A stretch of 64,000 bases of DNA from Rhodoplanes tepidamans (GTDB lineage: Bacteria > Pseudomonadota > Alphaproteobacteria > Rhizobiales > Xanthobacteraceae): the NCBI RefSeq assembly GCF_030813915.1, contig NZ_JAUSUJ010000002.1, positions 62,001 through 126,000 of the forward strand. Reading direction: 5' to 3'. The position numbers and the translations under genes are program-made. The number at the start of each line of letters is the position of its first letter. Position 1 is the stretch's first letter. Below are positions 24,780-34,294 of this stretch, in pieces. Below the pieces are notes generated by a model. That model saw only the letters and a list, made by a program, of their open reading frames with translations, made no database searches and was not told the origin of the DNA.

Positions 24780-25754
24780 ATGATCCGAGAGCGCCGTCCG
24801 ACCGTCCTGCGCGCCGCCGTTCTGGGCCTGGCGCTCACCCTGCTCGCCGTCGCGGCGCCGGCCGGCGCCGCCGAGCCGGTCTATCCGCCCGGCATCAAGA
24901 TCGGGCTCGCCCCGGTGGCCGGCCTGGAGGCGAGCGACCGCTTTCCCGGCTTCGAGGACAAGGACACGGGCGCCTCGGTGCTGCTGCTCGAGGTCACCGG
25001 CCAGAGCCTCGGCGAGACGGCCAAGCAGATCAGCCGCGACCGCCTCAAGAAGCAGGGCATCTCCGAGGAGCGCCGCGAGAGCTTCCCGGCCGGCGGCAAG
25101 GGCACCCTGGTGGCCGGCCGCCAGGAGGCCGACGGCAAGAAGGTGCGCAAGTGGATCCTGCTGGCGCCCGCCGGGGAGGGCGCCGCCCTGGTGATCGTCC
25201 AGGTGCCGGAGGACGCCGCCGGCAGCTATTCGGACGCCGCCGTCAGGACCATGCTGGCGTCCCTCGCGGTGCGCGAGGCGGTGCCCATCGAGGAGCAGAT
25301 GAGCCTGCTGCCGATCCGGCTCGACGAGCTCTCCGGCATGCGGCCCATCCGGGTGATCGGCAGCGCCGGCGCGGTGCTGACCGAAGGTCCGAAGGACACG
25401 CTCGACGCCGCCGAGCAGCCCTTGCTGCTGGTCTCGGTCGGCCGCGGCGGGCCGGAGGAGAACACGGCGCGCGACACGTTCGCCCGCAATCTCCTGTCGG
25501 GCTTCGGGGGCTACAAGGACGTGCGGGTCGTCAATGCCGAGATGCTGCGGCTCGGCGGCGGCGCCGCCCAGACCCACCAGGTGATGGCCGAGGCCAAGGA
25601 CCCCAAGACCGACACGCCGATCAAGCTGGTGCAGTGGGTGCGGTTCGGCGCCGGCGCCTATCTGCGCATCCTCGGCGTCGCCCGCAACGACGCCTGGTCC
25701 GACGCCTTCCCGCGGTTCCGCGCCGTCCGCGACGGCGTCAATCCGCGCGGCTAG
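24780..25754 (+). CDS. Secreted hypothetical protein
   Basis: A 324-residue protein with a clear signal peptide (VLRAAVLGLALTLLAVAAPAGAAEP). The mature part starts YPPGIKIGLAPVAGLEASDRFPGFEDKDTGAS and is probably periplasmic, with two similar halves suggested by repeated 'ASL/ RFRAVRDGV' ends as in lipoprotein-like folds of Bradyrhizobium and Rhodopseudomonas. I recognise no enzymatic motif. A GGAAGAG ribosome-binding site and a GC-rich 5' hairpin (about 24745-24765) precede the ATG. Standalone gene; role unknown. Confidence 0.7.
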   Translation: MIRERRPTVLRAAVLGLALTLLAVAAPAGAAEPVYPPGIKIGLAPVAGLEASDRFPGFEDKDTGASVLLLEVTGQSLGETAKQISRDRLKKQGISEERRESFPAGGKGTLVAGRQEADGKKVRKWILLAPAGEGAALVIVQVPEDAAGSYSDAAVRTMLASLAVREAVPIEEQMSLLPIRLDELSGMRPIRVIGSAGAVLTEGPKDTLDAAEQPLLLVSVGRGGPEENTARDTFARNLLSGFGGYKDVRVVNAEMLRLGGGAAQTHQVMAEAKDPKTDTPIKLVQWVRFGAGAYLRILGVARNDAWSDAFPRFRAVRDGVNPRG

Positions 25755-26119
25755 GAGCTTTCGTGGCCGGATTGTCGTCGACTGAAAGATAATCCTTTCG
25801 ATCTCGGATCTGTGATCGACGCGTCCGGGAAGCAACGCGGCCCGCGTTGATCGACGTCAACGTCCCGAGTGAGCACGGCTGCGCAATCTGCGGTCGCGAA
25901 CCGGCGGGCTCCCGACCAATCGATTGTGTTTCGACCTCGGTTCGACTCGACATGCGATACGCCGCGGCGCGCGCCGCCGGGCGACGCTCTGTCCGGCCGC
26001 CGGCGCGGCCCGCAAGAAGTCCGGCGCCGTGCCGGGCGACTGGCCAGACCATCGTGACGATCGCGAGCCGTGTGCCCGTCCGGGCCGCGAGACGGCCGGT
26101 CGTCGGCAGGACCATCACC
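25755..26119. other. 365-bp non-coding stretch
   Basis: There is no supported gene here. The first 100 bp is less G+C-rich than its surroundings and contains the short inverted sequences GATCGACGCG and CGCGTTGATC (about 25818-25855), possibly a terminator for the preceding gene. The open frames that cross it are shadows without ribosome-binding sites. Confidence 0.5.
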
Positions 26120-27409
26120 ATGGATGCGAGGACCAGCATCGTCGGCGGTTCGGGCGAATACGCCCGGCGTCCGACGGACGTGGCATTCGCCCTCACCGGG
26201 CTCGGCGGCTCGAACGCCTTCGGGGCGGGCTTCCTTCAGGCGGCACTCGACCACGGCATCACGCCGCGGATCGTCACCTGCACGTCGGGGATGATCTACT
26301 GGACGTGGCGCTGGCTCGAGGCGCGCCGCGCCAACGCGCGCGATCCGCAGCCCGGACGGCTGCGGCGCGAGGTCGAGGCGATGATCGCCAAGGCCGAGCC
26401 GTTCCCGAAATCGCTCGGCGGTCTCAACGCGTGGCTGATGGCCACGATGGCGGTGCCGGACGTGTTCCGCTGGGCCCATCGGGAGTATGTCGCGCGCTTC
26501 TTCACGACGCCGCTGTTCGGCACCGACGCGATCTATCCCGACGCGTGGCTCGACCTGATCTTCCCGGCCCAGCTGATGGTGCCGACGCGATCCCCGCAGA
26601 CCTTCGCCGACATGGCGGCGGCGTTCACGGCCGAGCCCGAGATCGGCATCTGCTTCAACTCGTTTCTGGCCGAGACCGGGACCGAGTACCTGCACGCCAA
26701 CACGGCGGCCCGGACCCTGCTCTCCGCCGAGGAGGAGCGGATGGTCCGCATCAAGGCGGGGCGCACGAGCACGGCCGCCACACGACCGCGCCGGCGGACG
26801 CTGACCCGCAAGGTCGTCGACGGGATCACGGCCCAGGACATCGAAGACGCGCTGTGGCTGACCCTCTACGGCGCCCACAGCAATGTCGGCCGCGGCGGCT
26901 ATGCCGACCGGCTCGACGGCGCCTATGTGCGCAGCGTGATCCTCAGCGAGCTCACCATGGTCGACACGGTCCTGATGCCGCGGCCGGTGGCGACCCAGCG
27001 CAAGGACTTCCCGTCGAACTACTTCGAGGTCGAGGACTTCAAGACGGAGCTGTGGTGGAACGCCAGCTGCAGCCCGCAGGTCGCGGCGATCGAGTTCGTC
27101 AACACGCTGGCGCGCGACGGCTGCACCGTCACCGTGAAGGACCGTGACAGCGGCGAGGCCAGGACGCTCGCCTTCCGCGAGGTCGACGTGGTGCCGATCG
27201 AGATCGACGTGGACCGCGGCTACTTCGCCTATTTCCGCGAGGATCTCGCGACCTTCGACCGCGGCTACAACGAGGCCCGGATCGCCTTCGACCGCCTTGA
27301 GAAGGGCGGCGGGAGCGGGCAGGCCGCGACCGCCGCGGCCGGTCCCGCCGAAGCGGCGACGGTTCTCGGAGAGCTGGAGCCGCGCGAGCTGCGGCCCGCC
27401 GCGGCGTAG
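26120..27409 (+). CDS. Patatin-like phospholipase-family protein
   Basis: A 429-residue protein with the patatin pattern in degenerate form. FALTGLGGSNAFGAGFLQAALDHGI (about residues 24-48) stands for the glycine-rich oxyanion loop. IVTCTSGMIYWTW (about 52-64) stands for the nucleophile elbow, with Ser in CTSGM rather than GxSxG. GGYADRLDGAY (about 262-272) provides the Asp-Gly of the Ser-Asp dyad. Patatins are lipid acyl hydrolases; the altered elbow makes activity less certain. The ATG at 26120 (AGGA 9 nt upstream) is chosen over the longer frame from 25847, whose N-terminus is arginine-rich shadow. No signal peptide. Convergent with grpE across a strong palindrome. Confidence 0.75.
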   Translation: MDARTSIVGGSGEYARRPTDVAFALTGLGGSNAFGAGFLQAALDHGITPRIVTCTSGMIYWTWRWLEARRANARDPQPGRLRREVEAMIAKAEPFPKSLGGLNAWLMATMAVPDVFRWAHREYVARFFTTPLFGTDAIYPDAWLDLIFPAQLMVPTRSPQTFADMAAAFTAEPEIGICFNSFLAETGTEYLHANTAARTLLSAEEERMVRIKAGRTSTAATRPRRRTLTRKVVDGITAQDIEDALWLTLYGAHSNVGRGGYADRLDGAYVRSVILSELTMVDTVLMPRPVATQRKDFPSNYFEVEDFKTELWWNASCSPQVAAIEFVNTLARDGCTVTVKDRDSGEARTLAFREVDVVPIEIDVDRGYFAYFREDLATFDRGYNEARIAFDRLEKGGGSGQAATAAAGPAEAATVLGELEPRELRPAAA

Positions 27410-27428
27410 CGCCGGCACCGTGCGACCC

Positions 27429-27452
27429 CGATGCGGCCGCGCGGCCGCATCG
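27429..27452. terminator. Perfect 24-bp palindrome between convergent patatin-like gene and grpE
   Basis: CGATGCGGCCGC is followed directly by GCGGCCGCATCG, giving a 12-bp uninterrupted inverted repeat 20 bp after one stop codon and 33 bp before the other. Most likely a bidirectional terminator. Confidence 0.65.
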
Positions 27453-27484
27453 GCAGTCCGGAACCCGGAGGAGGCGTGCCGGCG

Positions 27485-28204
27485 CTACGCCGCGCCGCCC
27501 GCCTTCGGTCCGCCCGGCTCGCCGGCCGGGCCGTCGCCGGCCGCGCCGGCGCTCTCGGCGGCCGGCGCTCCGGCCGGGGCCGGCTTCGGGCCGCCCTTGG
27601 AGACGCCGACCAGCGCCGGGCGCAGTACGCGCTCGCCGATCATGTAGCCGGACTGGACCACCTGGACGACGGTGCCGTTGGGCTGGGTCGGGTCCGGGAT
27701 CTCGAACATGGCCTGATGCACGTTGGGATCGAACCTCTGCCCGGCCGGATCGAACTTCTTCACCCCGTTGCGCTCGAATGCCTTCAGGAGCTCGCGCTCG
27801 GTCAGCTCGACGCCTTCGATGAAGGCGACGACCGGAGCCGCCAGGCCTTCGCGTGCCTCGGCTCCCATCGCCTCCAGGGCGCGACGCAGGTTGTCGGCGA
27901 CCGCCAGCATGTCGCGGGCGAAGCCGGAGATGCCGTAGGCGCGGGCATCCGCCACCTCGCGCTCGGTGCGCCGGCGCAGGTTCTCCATTTCGGCGAGGGT
28001 CCGCAGCAGCCGGTCCTTCGACTCCGCCACCTCCTTGGCCAGGGCCGCGACGTCCACGGCCGGCTCCGCCGGCGGCGGATCGGCGGCCGGGGCTGCCGTC
28101 GTCGTGGGGGTTTCGGAGGCGCTTGCGTATGCGGCCGCGCTTGCGCGCGCCTCAGCCACGCGCGCCTCTTGGGCGGGCGTGGCGCCGGCCTTGTCGTCGG
28201 TCAT
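27485..28204 (-). CDS. grpE: Nucleotide exchange factor GrpE
   Basis: A 239-residue cochaperone that releases ADP from DnaK. A disordered Ala/Pro-rich head (1-50) leads to the long dimerising coiled coil ([30 protein letters not shown], about 54-85) and the C-terminal beta domain ([49 protein letters not shown]). A low-complexity Ala/Gly tail extends it beyond the typical 200 residues. It is 113 bp downstream of hrcA on the same strand, the usual order. No CIRCE element was found before it. Confidence 0.96.
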   Translation of the reverse strand: MTDDKAGATPAQEARVAEARASAAAYASASETPTTTAAPAADPPPAEPAVDVAALAKEVAESKDRLLRTLAEMENLRRRTEREVADARAYGISGFARDMLAVADNLRRALEAMGAEAREGLAAPVVAFIEGVELTERELLKAFERNGVKKFDPAGQRFDPNVHQAMFEIPDPTQPNGTVVQVVQSGYMIGERVLRPALVGVSKGGPKPAPAGAPAAESAGAAGDGPAGEPGGPKAGGAA

Positions 28205-28317
28205 GGCGGTCCGTCCGTCTGTCCGTGGTTTCTGTTTTCGCCTCCGCATATCGGTCGGCCCGCCCGGAAAATCAAGCAGTTCGGGCGCAGCGAAGGTCCG
28301 CCGCCGCGGCGCGGATG

Positions 28318-29391
28318 TCACCCCCCGAGCAGGCGGCCGACCACCCGGGCCGTGTAGTCGACCATCGGCACGACGCGGGCATAGTTGAGCCGGGTCGGGC
28401 CGATCACCCCGATCACCCCGACGATGCGGCCGGCTCCGTCCCGGTAGGGGGCGATGATGGTGGACGAGCCGGACAGCGAGAACAGCTTGTTCTCCGAGCC
28501 GATGAAGATGCGCACGCCCTCGGCCGATTCGGCCCGGCCGAGCAGGTCGACCAGGCCGCGCTGGGTCTCCAGCTCGTCGAAGAGCTGGCGGACCCGCTCG
28601 AGATCCTCCAGCGCGTGCAGGTCCTCCAAGAGATGGGCGTGGCCCCGCACGATCAGCCGCCGCTCGTCGCCGTCGCCGCCCGACCAGCTGGCGAGCCCGG
28701 CCGCGACGATCTTCTGGGTGAGGGCGTCGAGCTCGGCCCGTCCGGCGGCGAGCGCCGTCTCCAGCGCCGCCTTGGCGTCGAGCAGCGTCTGGCCGCGAAT
28801 GTGGCGGTTGAGGAAGTTGGTCGCCTCGACCAGGGCGGAGCTCGGCAGCCCGGGCGGCAGCTCGACCACCCGGTTCTCCACCTGGCCGTCCTCGGCGACC
28901 AGCACGACGAGCGCCCGGGTCGGCTCCAGGCGGACGAACTCGATGTGCTTGAGCCGGGCGTTGGACTTGGCGGTGAGCACCACCCCGGCCGCGCGGGTGA
29001 GGCCAGAGAGCATGGTCGACGCCTCGGTGAGGACGTTCTCCATCGAGCGGCCGGCGCCCGCCACCTGGGCCTCGATCGAGCGGCGCTCGTCCTCCGGCAG
29101 GTCGCCGACCTGCATCAGGGCGTCGACGAAGAAGCGCAGGCCGAACTCGGTCGGCAGCCGCCCGGCCGAGGTGTGCGGGGCGTAGATCAGGCCGGCCTGC
29201 TCGAGGTCCTGCATGACGTTGCGCACCGAGGCCGGCGACAGCGTCATCGGGATCAGCCGGGACAGGTTGCGCGACCCCACCGGCTCGCCCGTCGCGAGAT
29301 AGCTGTCGACGATCCCGCGAAAGATCTCGCGGGACCGCTCGTTGAGCTGGACCAGGCTGGGGCTGGCGCCGATCGGGAGATCCTGGGACAA
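28318..29391 (-). CDS. hrcA: Heat-inducible transcription repressor HrcA
   Basis: A 357-residue repressor of chaperone operons. It has an N-terminal winged helix ([68 protein letters not shown]) and the GAF-like C-terminal domain ending [24 protein letters not shown]. The start is a TTG at 29389-29391 with GAGG two bases upstream; no ATG or GTG is available nearer. HrcA binds CIRCE operators (TTAGCACTC-N9-GAGTGCTAA), and none is visible between hrcA and rph or before grpE, so its targets are elsewhere. Confidence 0.95.
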   Translation of the reverse strand: MSQDLPIGASPSLVQLNERSREIFRGIVDSYLATGEPVGSRNLSRLIPMTLSPASVRNVMQDLEQAGLIYAPHTSAGRLPTEFGLRFFVDALMQVGDLPEDERRSIEAQVAGAGRSMENVLTEASTMLSGLTRAAGVVLTAKSNARLKHIEFVRLEPTRALVVLVAEDGQVENRVVELPPGLPSSALVEATNFLNRHIRGQTLLDAKAALETALAAGRAELDALTQKIVAAGLASWSGGDGDERRLIVRGHAHLLEDLHALEDLERVRQLFDELETQRGLVDLLGRAESAEGVRIFIGSENKLFSLSGSSTIIAPYRDGAGRIVGVIGVIGPTRLNYARVVPMVDYTARVVGRLLGG

Positions 29392-29611
29392 GGCCTCGTC
29401 TCGTGCGAGCGGTTGCGACGCGAAGAGAATTGTCCCTCGCCCCGGCCGAGCGCAAGGCGATCTGACGATCGATGGTGCGGCCCTGCACAAGCAGGCCTTG
29501 CCGCCCCGGGCCCGGCGACCTAAAAGCGAGCCGCCGATCCCCCGGCCCGCGGCACCCGCCGCGCCGGCCGATCGCTTCGTCAACAGCATTTTTCGCCCCG
29601 GGGAGTCTTCG

Positions 29612-30325
29612 ATGCGTCCGAGCCACCGCCAGCCCGACGAGCTGCGTGCCGTCTCGCTCGAACGTGCGGTCGTCAAATATGCCGAGGGCTCCTGCTTCGT
29701 GAAGTTCGGCGACACCCATGTTCTGGTGACGGCGACGCTGGAGGAGCGCCTGCCGCCCTGGCTCAAGGGCCAGGCGCGCGGCTGGGTCACGGCCGAGTAC
29801 GGCATGTTGCCGCGCGCCACCTCGGAGCGCACCCGGCGCGAATCCTCGGCCGGCAAGCAGACCGGCCGCACCGTCGAGATCCAGCGCCTGATCGGCCGCA
29901 GCCTGCGCGCCGTGGTCGACCTCGAGGCGCTCGGCGAGCGCCAGATCACCATCGACTGCGACGTCATCCAGGCCGACGGCGGCACCCGCACGGCCTCGAT
30001 CACGGGCGCCTGGGTGGCCCTGCACGACTGCCTCGCCTGGATGAAGGCGCGCGACATGCTGCGCGGCGAGGTGCTGCGCGACCATGTCGCCGCGGTGTCG
30101 TGCGGCGTGCACGGCGGCGTCGCCGTGCTCGACCTCGACTATGCCGAGGATTCCGACGCCGACACCGACGCCAATTTCGTGCTCACCGGCAATGGCGGCA
30201 TCGTCGAGATCCAGGGCACGGCCGAGAAGGTGCCGTTCAGCGAGGAGCAGTTCCTGGCGCTCCTGGCGCTCGCCCGCAAGGGTGTCGGGCGGCTCGTCGA
30301 ACTGCAGAAAATGGCGGTGATGTGA
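29612..30325 (+). CDS. rph: Ribonuclease PH
   Basis: A 237-residue phosphorolytic 3'-5' exoribonuclease that trims tRNA 3' ends. Diagnostic blocks: [74 protein letters not shown], and the C-terminal [20 protein letters not shown]. Normal length. GGGAG lies 6 nt before the ATG. The stop TGA overlaps the GTG start of rdgB, so the two are coupled. Divergent from hrcA. Confidence 0.97.
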   Translation: MRPSHRQPDELRAVSLERAVVKYAEGSCFVKFGDTHVLVTATLEERLPPWLKGQARGWVTAEYGMLPRATSERTRRESSAGKQTGRTVEIQRLIGRSLRAVVDLEALGERQITIDCDVIQADGGTRTASITGAWVALHDCLAWMKARDMLRGEVLRDHVAAVSCGVHGGVAVLDLDYAEDSDADTDANFVLTGNGGIVEIQGTAEKVPFSEEQFLALLALARKGVGRLVELQKMAVM

Positions 30326-30969
30326 GCGAGACCGCGCATCGTCCGCTGACCGGCCGGCTGGTCGTCGCGACCCACAATGCCGGCAAGCTGCGCGAGATGC
30401 GCGAGCTCCTCGCCCCCTGGGGGATCGAGGCCGTGTCGGCCGGCGAGCTCGGGCTGGGCGAGCCCGAGGAGACCGGCACCACCTTCGTCGAGAACGCCCA
30501 CATCAAGGCGGCGGCCGCCGCCGCCGCGACCGGGCTGCCGGCCTTCTCGGACGACTCCGGCCTCGTGGTCGACGCGCTCGACGGCGCCCCCGGCATCCAC
30601 TCGGCCCGCTGGGCCGGCCCCGACAAGGATTTTCCCCGGGCGATGGCGGACATCCACGCCCGGCTCGTGGAGCGCGGCGCGGTGGCGCCGGCGCAGCGGC
30701 GCGCCCATTTCGTCTCGGCCCTGTGCATCGCCTGGCCGGACGGCCACCGCGAGGACTTTCTCGCCCGGGTGCACGGAATCCTGGTCTGGCCGCCGCGCGG
30801 AACTCTCGGTTTCGGCTATGATCCGATGTTCCTGCCGGACGGGCACGAGCGGACCTTCGGCGAGATGCCGGCCGAGGAGAAGCACGGGCTGCCGCCGCGG
30901 GGAAAGGGCCTGTCGCACCGGGCGCGGGCTTTCCTGATGCTGGCGGAGGCGTGCCTTGAGCGACGCTGA
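30322..30969 (+). CDS. rdgB: XTP/dITP diphosphatase RdgB
   Basis: A 215-residue house-cleaning pyrophosphatase that hydrolyses dITP and XTP. Family motifs are all present: [13 protein letters not shown] (about 14-26), [54 protein letters not shown] and SHRARAF. It begins with GTG at 30322 inside the rph stop (GTGA 4-bp overlap) and its 3' end overlaps the hemW start by 14 bp, making a tight rph-rdgB-hemW operon. Confidence 0.96.
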   Translation: MSETAHRPLTGRLVVATHNAGKLREMRELLAPWGIEAVSAGELGLGEPEETGTTFVENAHIKAAAAAAATGLPAFSDDSGLVVDALDGAPGIHSARWAGPDKDFPRAMADIHARLVERGAVAPAQRRAHFVSALCIAWPDGHREDFLARVHGILVWPPRGTLGFGYDPMFLPDGHERTFGEMPAEEKHGLPPRGKGLSHRARAFLMLAEACLERR

Positions 30970-32146
30970 CGTGCTCGATCTCGCTCCGGCCGACACCCGC
31001 GAGGACACGCCTTTCGGGGTCTATGTCCACTGGCCGTTCTGCCTGTCGAAGTGCCCCTATTGCGACTTCAACAGCCATGTCCGCCACGTCGCGGTCGAGC
31101 AGGAGCGCTTCGCCCGCGCCTTCGCGGCCGAGATCGCCACGACGGCGGCGCGGATCGGCCGTCGCACCGTCTCGACCGTCTTCTTCGGCGGCGGCACGCC
31201 CTCGCTGATGAAGCCCGAGACGGTCGGGACCGTGCTGGACGCCATCGCGCGGCACTGGACCATGGCGCTAGGCGCCGAGGTCTCGCTCGAGGCCAACCCG
31301 ACCTCGGTCGAGGCCGAGCGCTTCCGGGGTTTTCGCACGGCCGGTGTGAACCGGGTTTCGCTCGGCGTGCAGGCATTGGACGATGATTCACTGAAGGCAC
31401 TGGGCCGCCTTCACACGGCCGCCGAAGCCATGGCGGCCGTCGCGACGGCGCGAAAGATCTTCGATCGCTACTCGTTCGACCTGATCTATGCGCGGCCCGG
31501 CCAGGGCATCGCGGCCTGGACGTCGGAGCTGCGACGCGCCATCGACGAGGCGGCCGAGCACCTGTCGCTCTACCAGCTCACCATCGAGCCCGACACGCCG
31601 TTCGCCGCGCTGGAGAGCGCCGGCAAGCTCAGCGTCCCGGGCGACACCATCGCGCGGCACCTGTTCGACGTCACCCAGGAGGTCTGCGCCGCCGCCGGCC
31701 TGCCGGCCTACGAGGTGTCGAACCACGCCCGCCCCGGCGCCGAATGCCGGCACAACCTGGTCTACTGGCGGTACGGCGAATATGCCGGAGTCGGGCCCGG
31801 CGCCCATGGCCGCCTCGACGTCGGCGGACGCCGCGTCGCCACCGCGACCGAGAAGCGCCCGGAGGACTGGCTCGCCCGGGTCGAGGCCGCCGGCCACGGC
31901 CTCGTCGTCGACGAGACGGTGACGCGCGCCGAGCAGGCCGACGAGTTCCTGCTGATGGGCCTGCGGCTGACCGAGGGCATCGACCCGGCCCGCTTCGCCC
32001 GCATCGCCGGCCGCCCGATCGACCCGGCCCGGGTGGCCGACCTCAAGTCCTACGGCTTCGTCGAGACGACGCCGACCGGCCGCCTCCGCGTCACCCGCTC
32101 CGGCTTTCCGGTGCTCGACGCCGTGGTGGCGGATCTGGCGGCGTAG
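30956..32146 (+). CDS. hemW: Radical SAM haem chaperone HemW
   Basis: A 396-residue radical SAM protein related to HemN. The [4Fe-4S] cysteines are Cys29, Cys33 and Cys36 in CLSKCPYC, followed by [10 protein letters not shown] and SLEANPTS for SAM binding, and the HemW C-terminal winged region ([14 protein letters not shown]). It lacks the HemN fourth-cysteine pattern and N-terminal trip-wire, so it is the haem-trafficking homologue rather than coproporphyrinogen dehydrogenase. The TTG at 30956 starts within rdgB; no ATG is available nearby. Confidence 0.94.
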   Translation: MSDADVLDLAPADTREDTPFGVYVHWPFCLSKCPYCDFNSHVRHVAVEQERFARAFAAEIATTAARIGRRTVSTVFFGGGTPSLMKPETVGTVLDAIARHWTMALGAEVSLEANPTSVEAERFRGFRTAGVNRVSLGVQALDDDSLKALGRLHTAAEAMAAVATARKIFDRYSFDLIYARPGQGIAAWTSELRRAIDEAAEHLSLYQLTIEPDTPFAALESAGKLSVPGDTIARHLFDVTQEVCAAAGLPAYEVSNHARPGAECRHNLVYWRYGEYAGVGPGAHGRLDVGGRRVATATEKRPEDWLARVEAAGHGLVVDETVTRAEQADEFLLMGLRLTEGIDPARFARIAGRPIDPARVADLKSYGFVETTPTGRLRVTRSGFPVLDAVVADLAA

Positions 32147-32182
32147 CGCGCGAGCGTTCTCCAGGCCGCGTGGAACTCCGAG

Positions 32183-32272
32183 TCGCCATGGCCGCGCTTG
32201 TCGCGGCCATCCACGTTTTCCGAGCGCCGCGGGCGCCCGTGGACGGCAGCGGACAGGACGCCCGGCCATGAC
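32183..32272. repeat. Rhizobiales-type palindromic intergenic repeat
   Basis: The left arm (CCATGGCCGCGCTTGTCGCG, then GCCATCCACG) and the right arm (CGTGGACGG through GCCCGGCCATGAC) are imperfect reverse complements. This is the familiar 'catggccgggcttgtcccggccatccacg' element that occurs between genes in many Hyphomicrobiales. It lies between hemW and a convergent gene. Confidence 0.75.
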
Positions 32273-32298
32273 GATACTCGCGATAGACCACCCGCGCT

Positions 32299-32823
32299 CT
32301 ATTGGCCTCGACGTCCCTTCGTCCACGCCGCCACCAGCCGCACGCAGGCCTCGAACGCCGTGAGATCGTGCCACGGGTCCGCCGGGGGCGCCTCGGGCAC
32401 GACGACCGGCGCGCCGAACGCGTCCAGGGCGTGGACGATCATCAGGTTGTCGGCGAGGCCGAAGTCTTCGATCCGGTGGCCGCGATCATGGGCCGACGCG
32501 CGGACCCGGTCCGCATAGGGCCGCGGGTCGTTGGAGTAGCCGACGCAGAACGTTCCGCGTCCCGCCATGTAGCCGAGCTCGAACACGGTGCCGGGATCGG
32601 CGCTCGGGCCCCGGAACGGCGTGAGGTTGGCGATGATCGCCTCGGCCCGTTCCATCAGGGCGAGATTGGCGTCGAAGATGGCCCGGGAGCCGGGTTCCGC
32701 GCCGAGGCCGTCCTCCAGCGGAAAGAACCCCTCGAGCCCGGCGGCGGTGCACAGCGCCAGCTTGCGCCGGCCGATGTCGGCGGCGTCGGGCAGGAAGACG
32801 TCCGGGCCGGCGAGATAGATCAT
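32299..32823 (-). CDS. Nucleoside 2-deoxyribosyltransferase-like protein
   Basis: A 174-residue protein of the nucleoside 2-deoxyribosyltransferase fold: MIYLAGPDVFLPDA at the N-terminus, ANLALMERAEAIIANLTPFRGPSADPGTVFELGYMAG (about 55-90) with the conserved Glu of the active site, and GTFCVGYSNDPR. Such enzymes exchange bases between deoxynucleosides or hydrolyse 5'-deoxynucleotides. The length is right. ATG 32821-32823 begins the conserved fold directly. Standalone gene convergent with hemW; substrate not determinable. Confidence 0.85.
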   Translation of the reverse strand: MIYLAGPDVFLPDAADIGRRKLALCTAAGLEGFFPLEDGLGAEPGSRAIFDANLALMERAEAIIANLTPFRGPSADPGTVFELGYMAGRGTFCVGYSNDPRPYADRVRASAHDRGHRIEDFGLADNLMIVHALDAFGAPVVVPEAPPADPWHDLTAFEACVRLVAAWTKGRRGQ

Positions 32824-32955
32824 GGGGTTCTGAAGAAGGGTCGAGGTGCGGGACGCGAAGCTACCACGGCCCGTGGCGCGGTCCCATGGCGCGGCGGTTG
32901 CGGCGTCGTCCGGTGCGGGCCGGAACCGGCCTCGCGACCGGGCGATTGAGCCGGC

Positions 32956-33288
32956 ATGACCGGCTTCGCCTCGCAACACCTCGCCACCGCGATCGGCCTG
33001 CTCGCGGCCTTCTGCACCACCGTGTCCTACGTGCCGCAGGTGAAGAAGTGCTGGCAGACCGGCCGGACCGGCGACCTGTCGCTGAAGATGTTCTCCATCC
33101 TCTCGGCCGGGATCGCGCTGTGGGTGGTCTACGGCCTGCTGCAGGGCGACCCGGTGATCGTGCTCGCCAACGGCATCAGCCTGGCGATGCTCGGGATCAT
33201 CATGGTGTTCAAGCTGCGCGAGATCGCCGGCGACCGCGCGACGGCGCGTGCCGCGGCGAAGGCGAAGCCCCGCGCCCCGGCCGCCTGA
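32956..33288 (+). CDS. SemiSWEET-type sugar transporter
   Basis: A 110-residue membrane protein with three predicted helices (about 8-28, 44-62, 66-85) and the PQ motif in TVSYVPQVKKCWQTGRTGDLSLKM, which identifies the MtN3/SemiSWEET family. These half-transporters dimerise for facilitated sugar transport. A basic Ala/Lys tail follows. The stop codon is 1 bp from the convergent membrane-protein gene. Confidence 0.9.
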   Translation: MTGFASQHLATAIGLLAAFCTTVSYVPQVKKCWQTGRTGDLSLKMFSILSAGIALWVVYGLLQGDPVIVLANGISLAMLGIIMVFKLREIAGDRATARAAAKAKPRAPAA

Positions 33289-33289
33289 T

Positions 33290-33706
33290 CTACTCCGAGC
33301 CGCGGGCGACGCTCTCGAACGAGACGTCGCGCTGGGCGGTGCGCAGCGACACCACGAAGCCGGCGATGACGTCGACGAAGACGATGGCGAGCAGCAGGAA
33401 GAAGGTCGCGGTCGCCGTCTCCGGCACCAGCAGGAACTCGACCAGCATGGCGATGAAGAGGAGCAGCGACAGCAGGTGGTCGACCACGCTCCGCCGCGAC
33501 ATGCGGGTCGCCTTGACGATCTCCAGGAACAGGAAGGCGAGCCCGACGATCACCAGGAGGTCGCCCCAGCTCAGCGAGAACTCCGCCTGGGAGATCATCC
33601 GGACCTGGAACACCGGGTCGGTCCAGACGAAGCCGCGCAGCAGGAAGGCGACGATGTTGTAGATCGCGAAGGGGACCAGGAGCAGCGGAAAGCCGAGCAC
33701 GAACAT
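33290..33706 (-). CDS. Four-helix membrane protein of unknown function
   Basis: A 138-residue hydrophobic protein with about four transmembrane segments (4-25, 47-64, 76-94, 98-120) and short charged loops (EIVKATRMSRRSVVDH). It carries no recognisable catalytic motif. I do not recognise the family beyond 'conserved inner-membrane protein'. It sits tail to tail with SemiSWEET, and the ATG at 33704-33706 is the natural start. Confidence 0.7.
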   Translation of the reverse strand: MFVLGFPLLLVPFAIYNIVAFLLRGFVWTDPVFQVRMISQAEFSLSWGDLLVIVGLAFLFLEIVKATRMSRRSVVDHLLSLLLFIAMLVEFLLVPETATATFFLLLAIVFVDVIAGFVVSLRTAQRDVSFESVARGSE

Positions 33707-33909
33707 CGACAGGTCCTCGAAACGGATGCGATCCGGGAAACGCCTGCGCTCTTAAACAGGTCCGCCATGTCCGTCCAGTGACGAACCGGGAGTCGCGCCC
33801 GAAACGCCGAAAACGCCCGGGCGCCGCGCGCACCGGACGTCGGCCGCGGCCGGAAGCCGCAGCGGGCGGGTCGAGCGGCGACGGCGGCCCAGGGCCACCG
33901 CGCGGTCGC

Positions 33910-34095
33910 TCAGTCCTCGGACTTCTTGGTGAAGATCTGCCGGCCGCGATACATGCCGGTCTTCAGATCGACGTGGTGCGGGCGGCGCAGCTCGCCCGAG
34001 TCCTTGTCCTCCACATAGGTCGGCGCCTTGATGGCGTCGGCCGAGCGGCGCATGCCGCGGCGGGAGGGCGAGGTCTTTCGTTTCGGCACGGCCAT
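33910..34095 (-). CDS. rpmF: 50S ribosomal protein bL32
   Basis: A 61-residue basic protein with the bL32 opening [23 protein letters not shown] and the [19 protein letters not shown] tail typical of alphaproteobacteria. It lacks the zinc-binding cysteines, as in many alphaproteobacterial bL32 proteins. Single gene; a structured GC-rich sequence (about 33878-33909) follows the stop. The usual rpmF-plsX pairing is not seen; mtgA lies about 4 kb away rather than adjacent. Confidence 0.96.
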   Translation of the reverse strand: MAVPKRKTSPSRRGMRRSADAIKAPTYVEDKDSGELRRPHHVDLKTGMYRGRQIFTKKSED

Positions 34096-34294
34096 GGGTG
34101 CGGTCTCCTCGACAGGGGCCGGCAGCGAGGGCGCGCCGAAGCCCGGTTTTCCGGAAAGTGGGGCTTATAGAGCATGCGCCCCGGGCTGGCTAGAGCGAGT
34201 CCCGCAAAACTGCGCGGCGATCTCGCGGCCGGCGGGCGGCCGAGCGCCGGTATGGTTTCGGTCGCCGCGGGGAACATTGCGGCAACCGAGCATG

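Noticed and set aside
28205-29611. CIRCE operator near hrcA or grpE
   Set aside because: I searched both gaps for TTAGCACTC-N9-GAGTGCTAA and found no convincing match.
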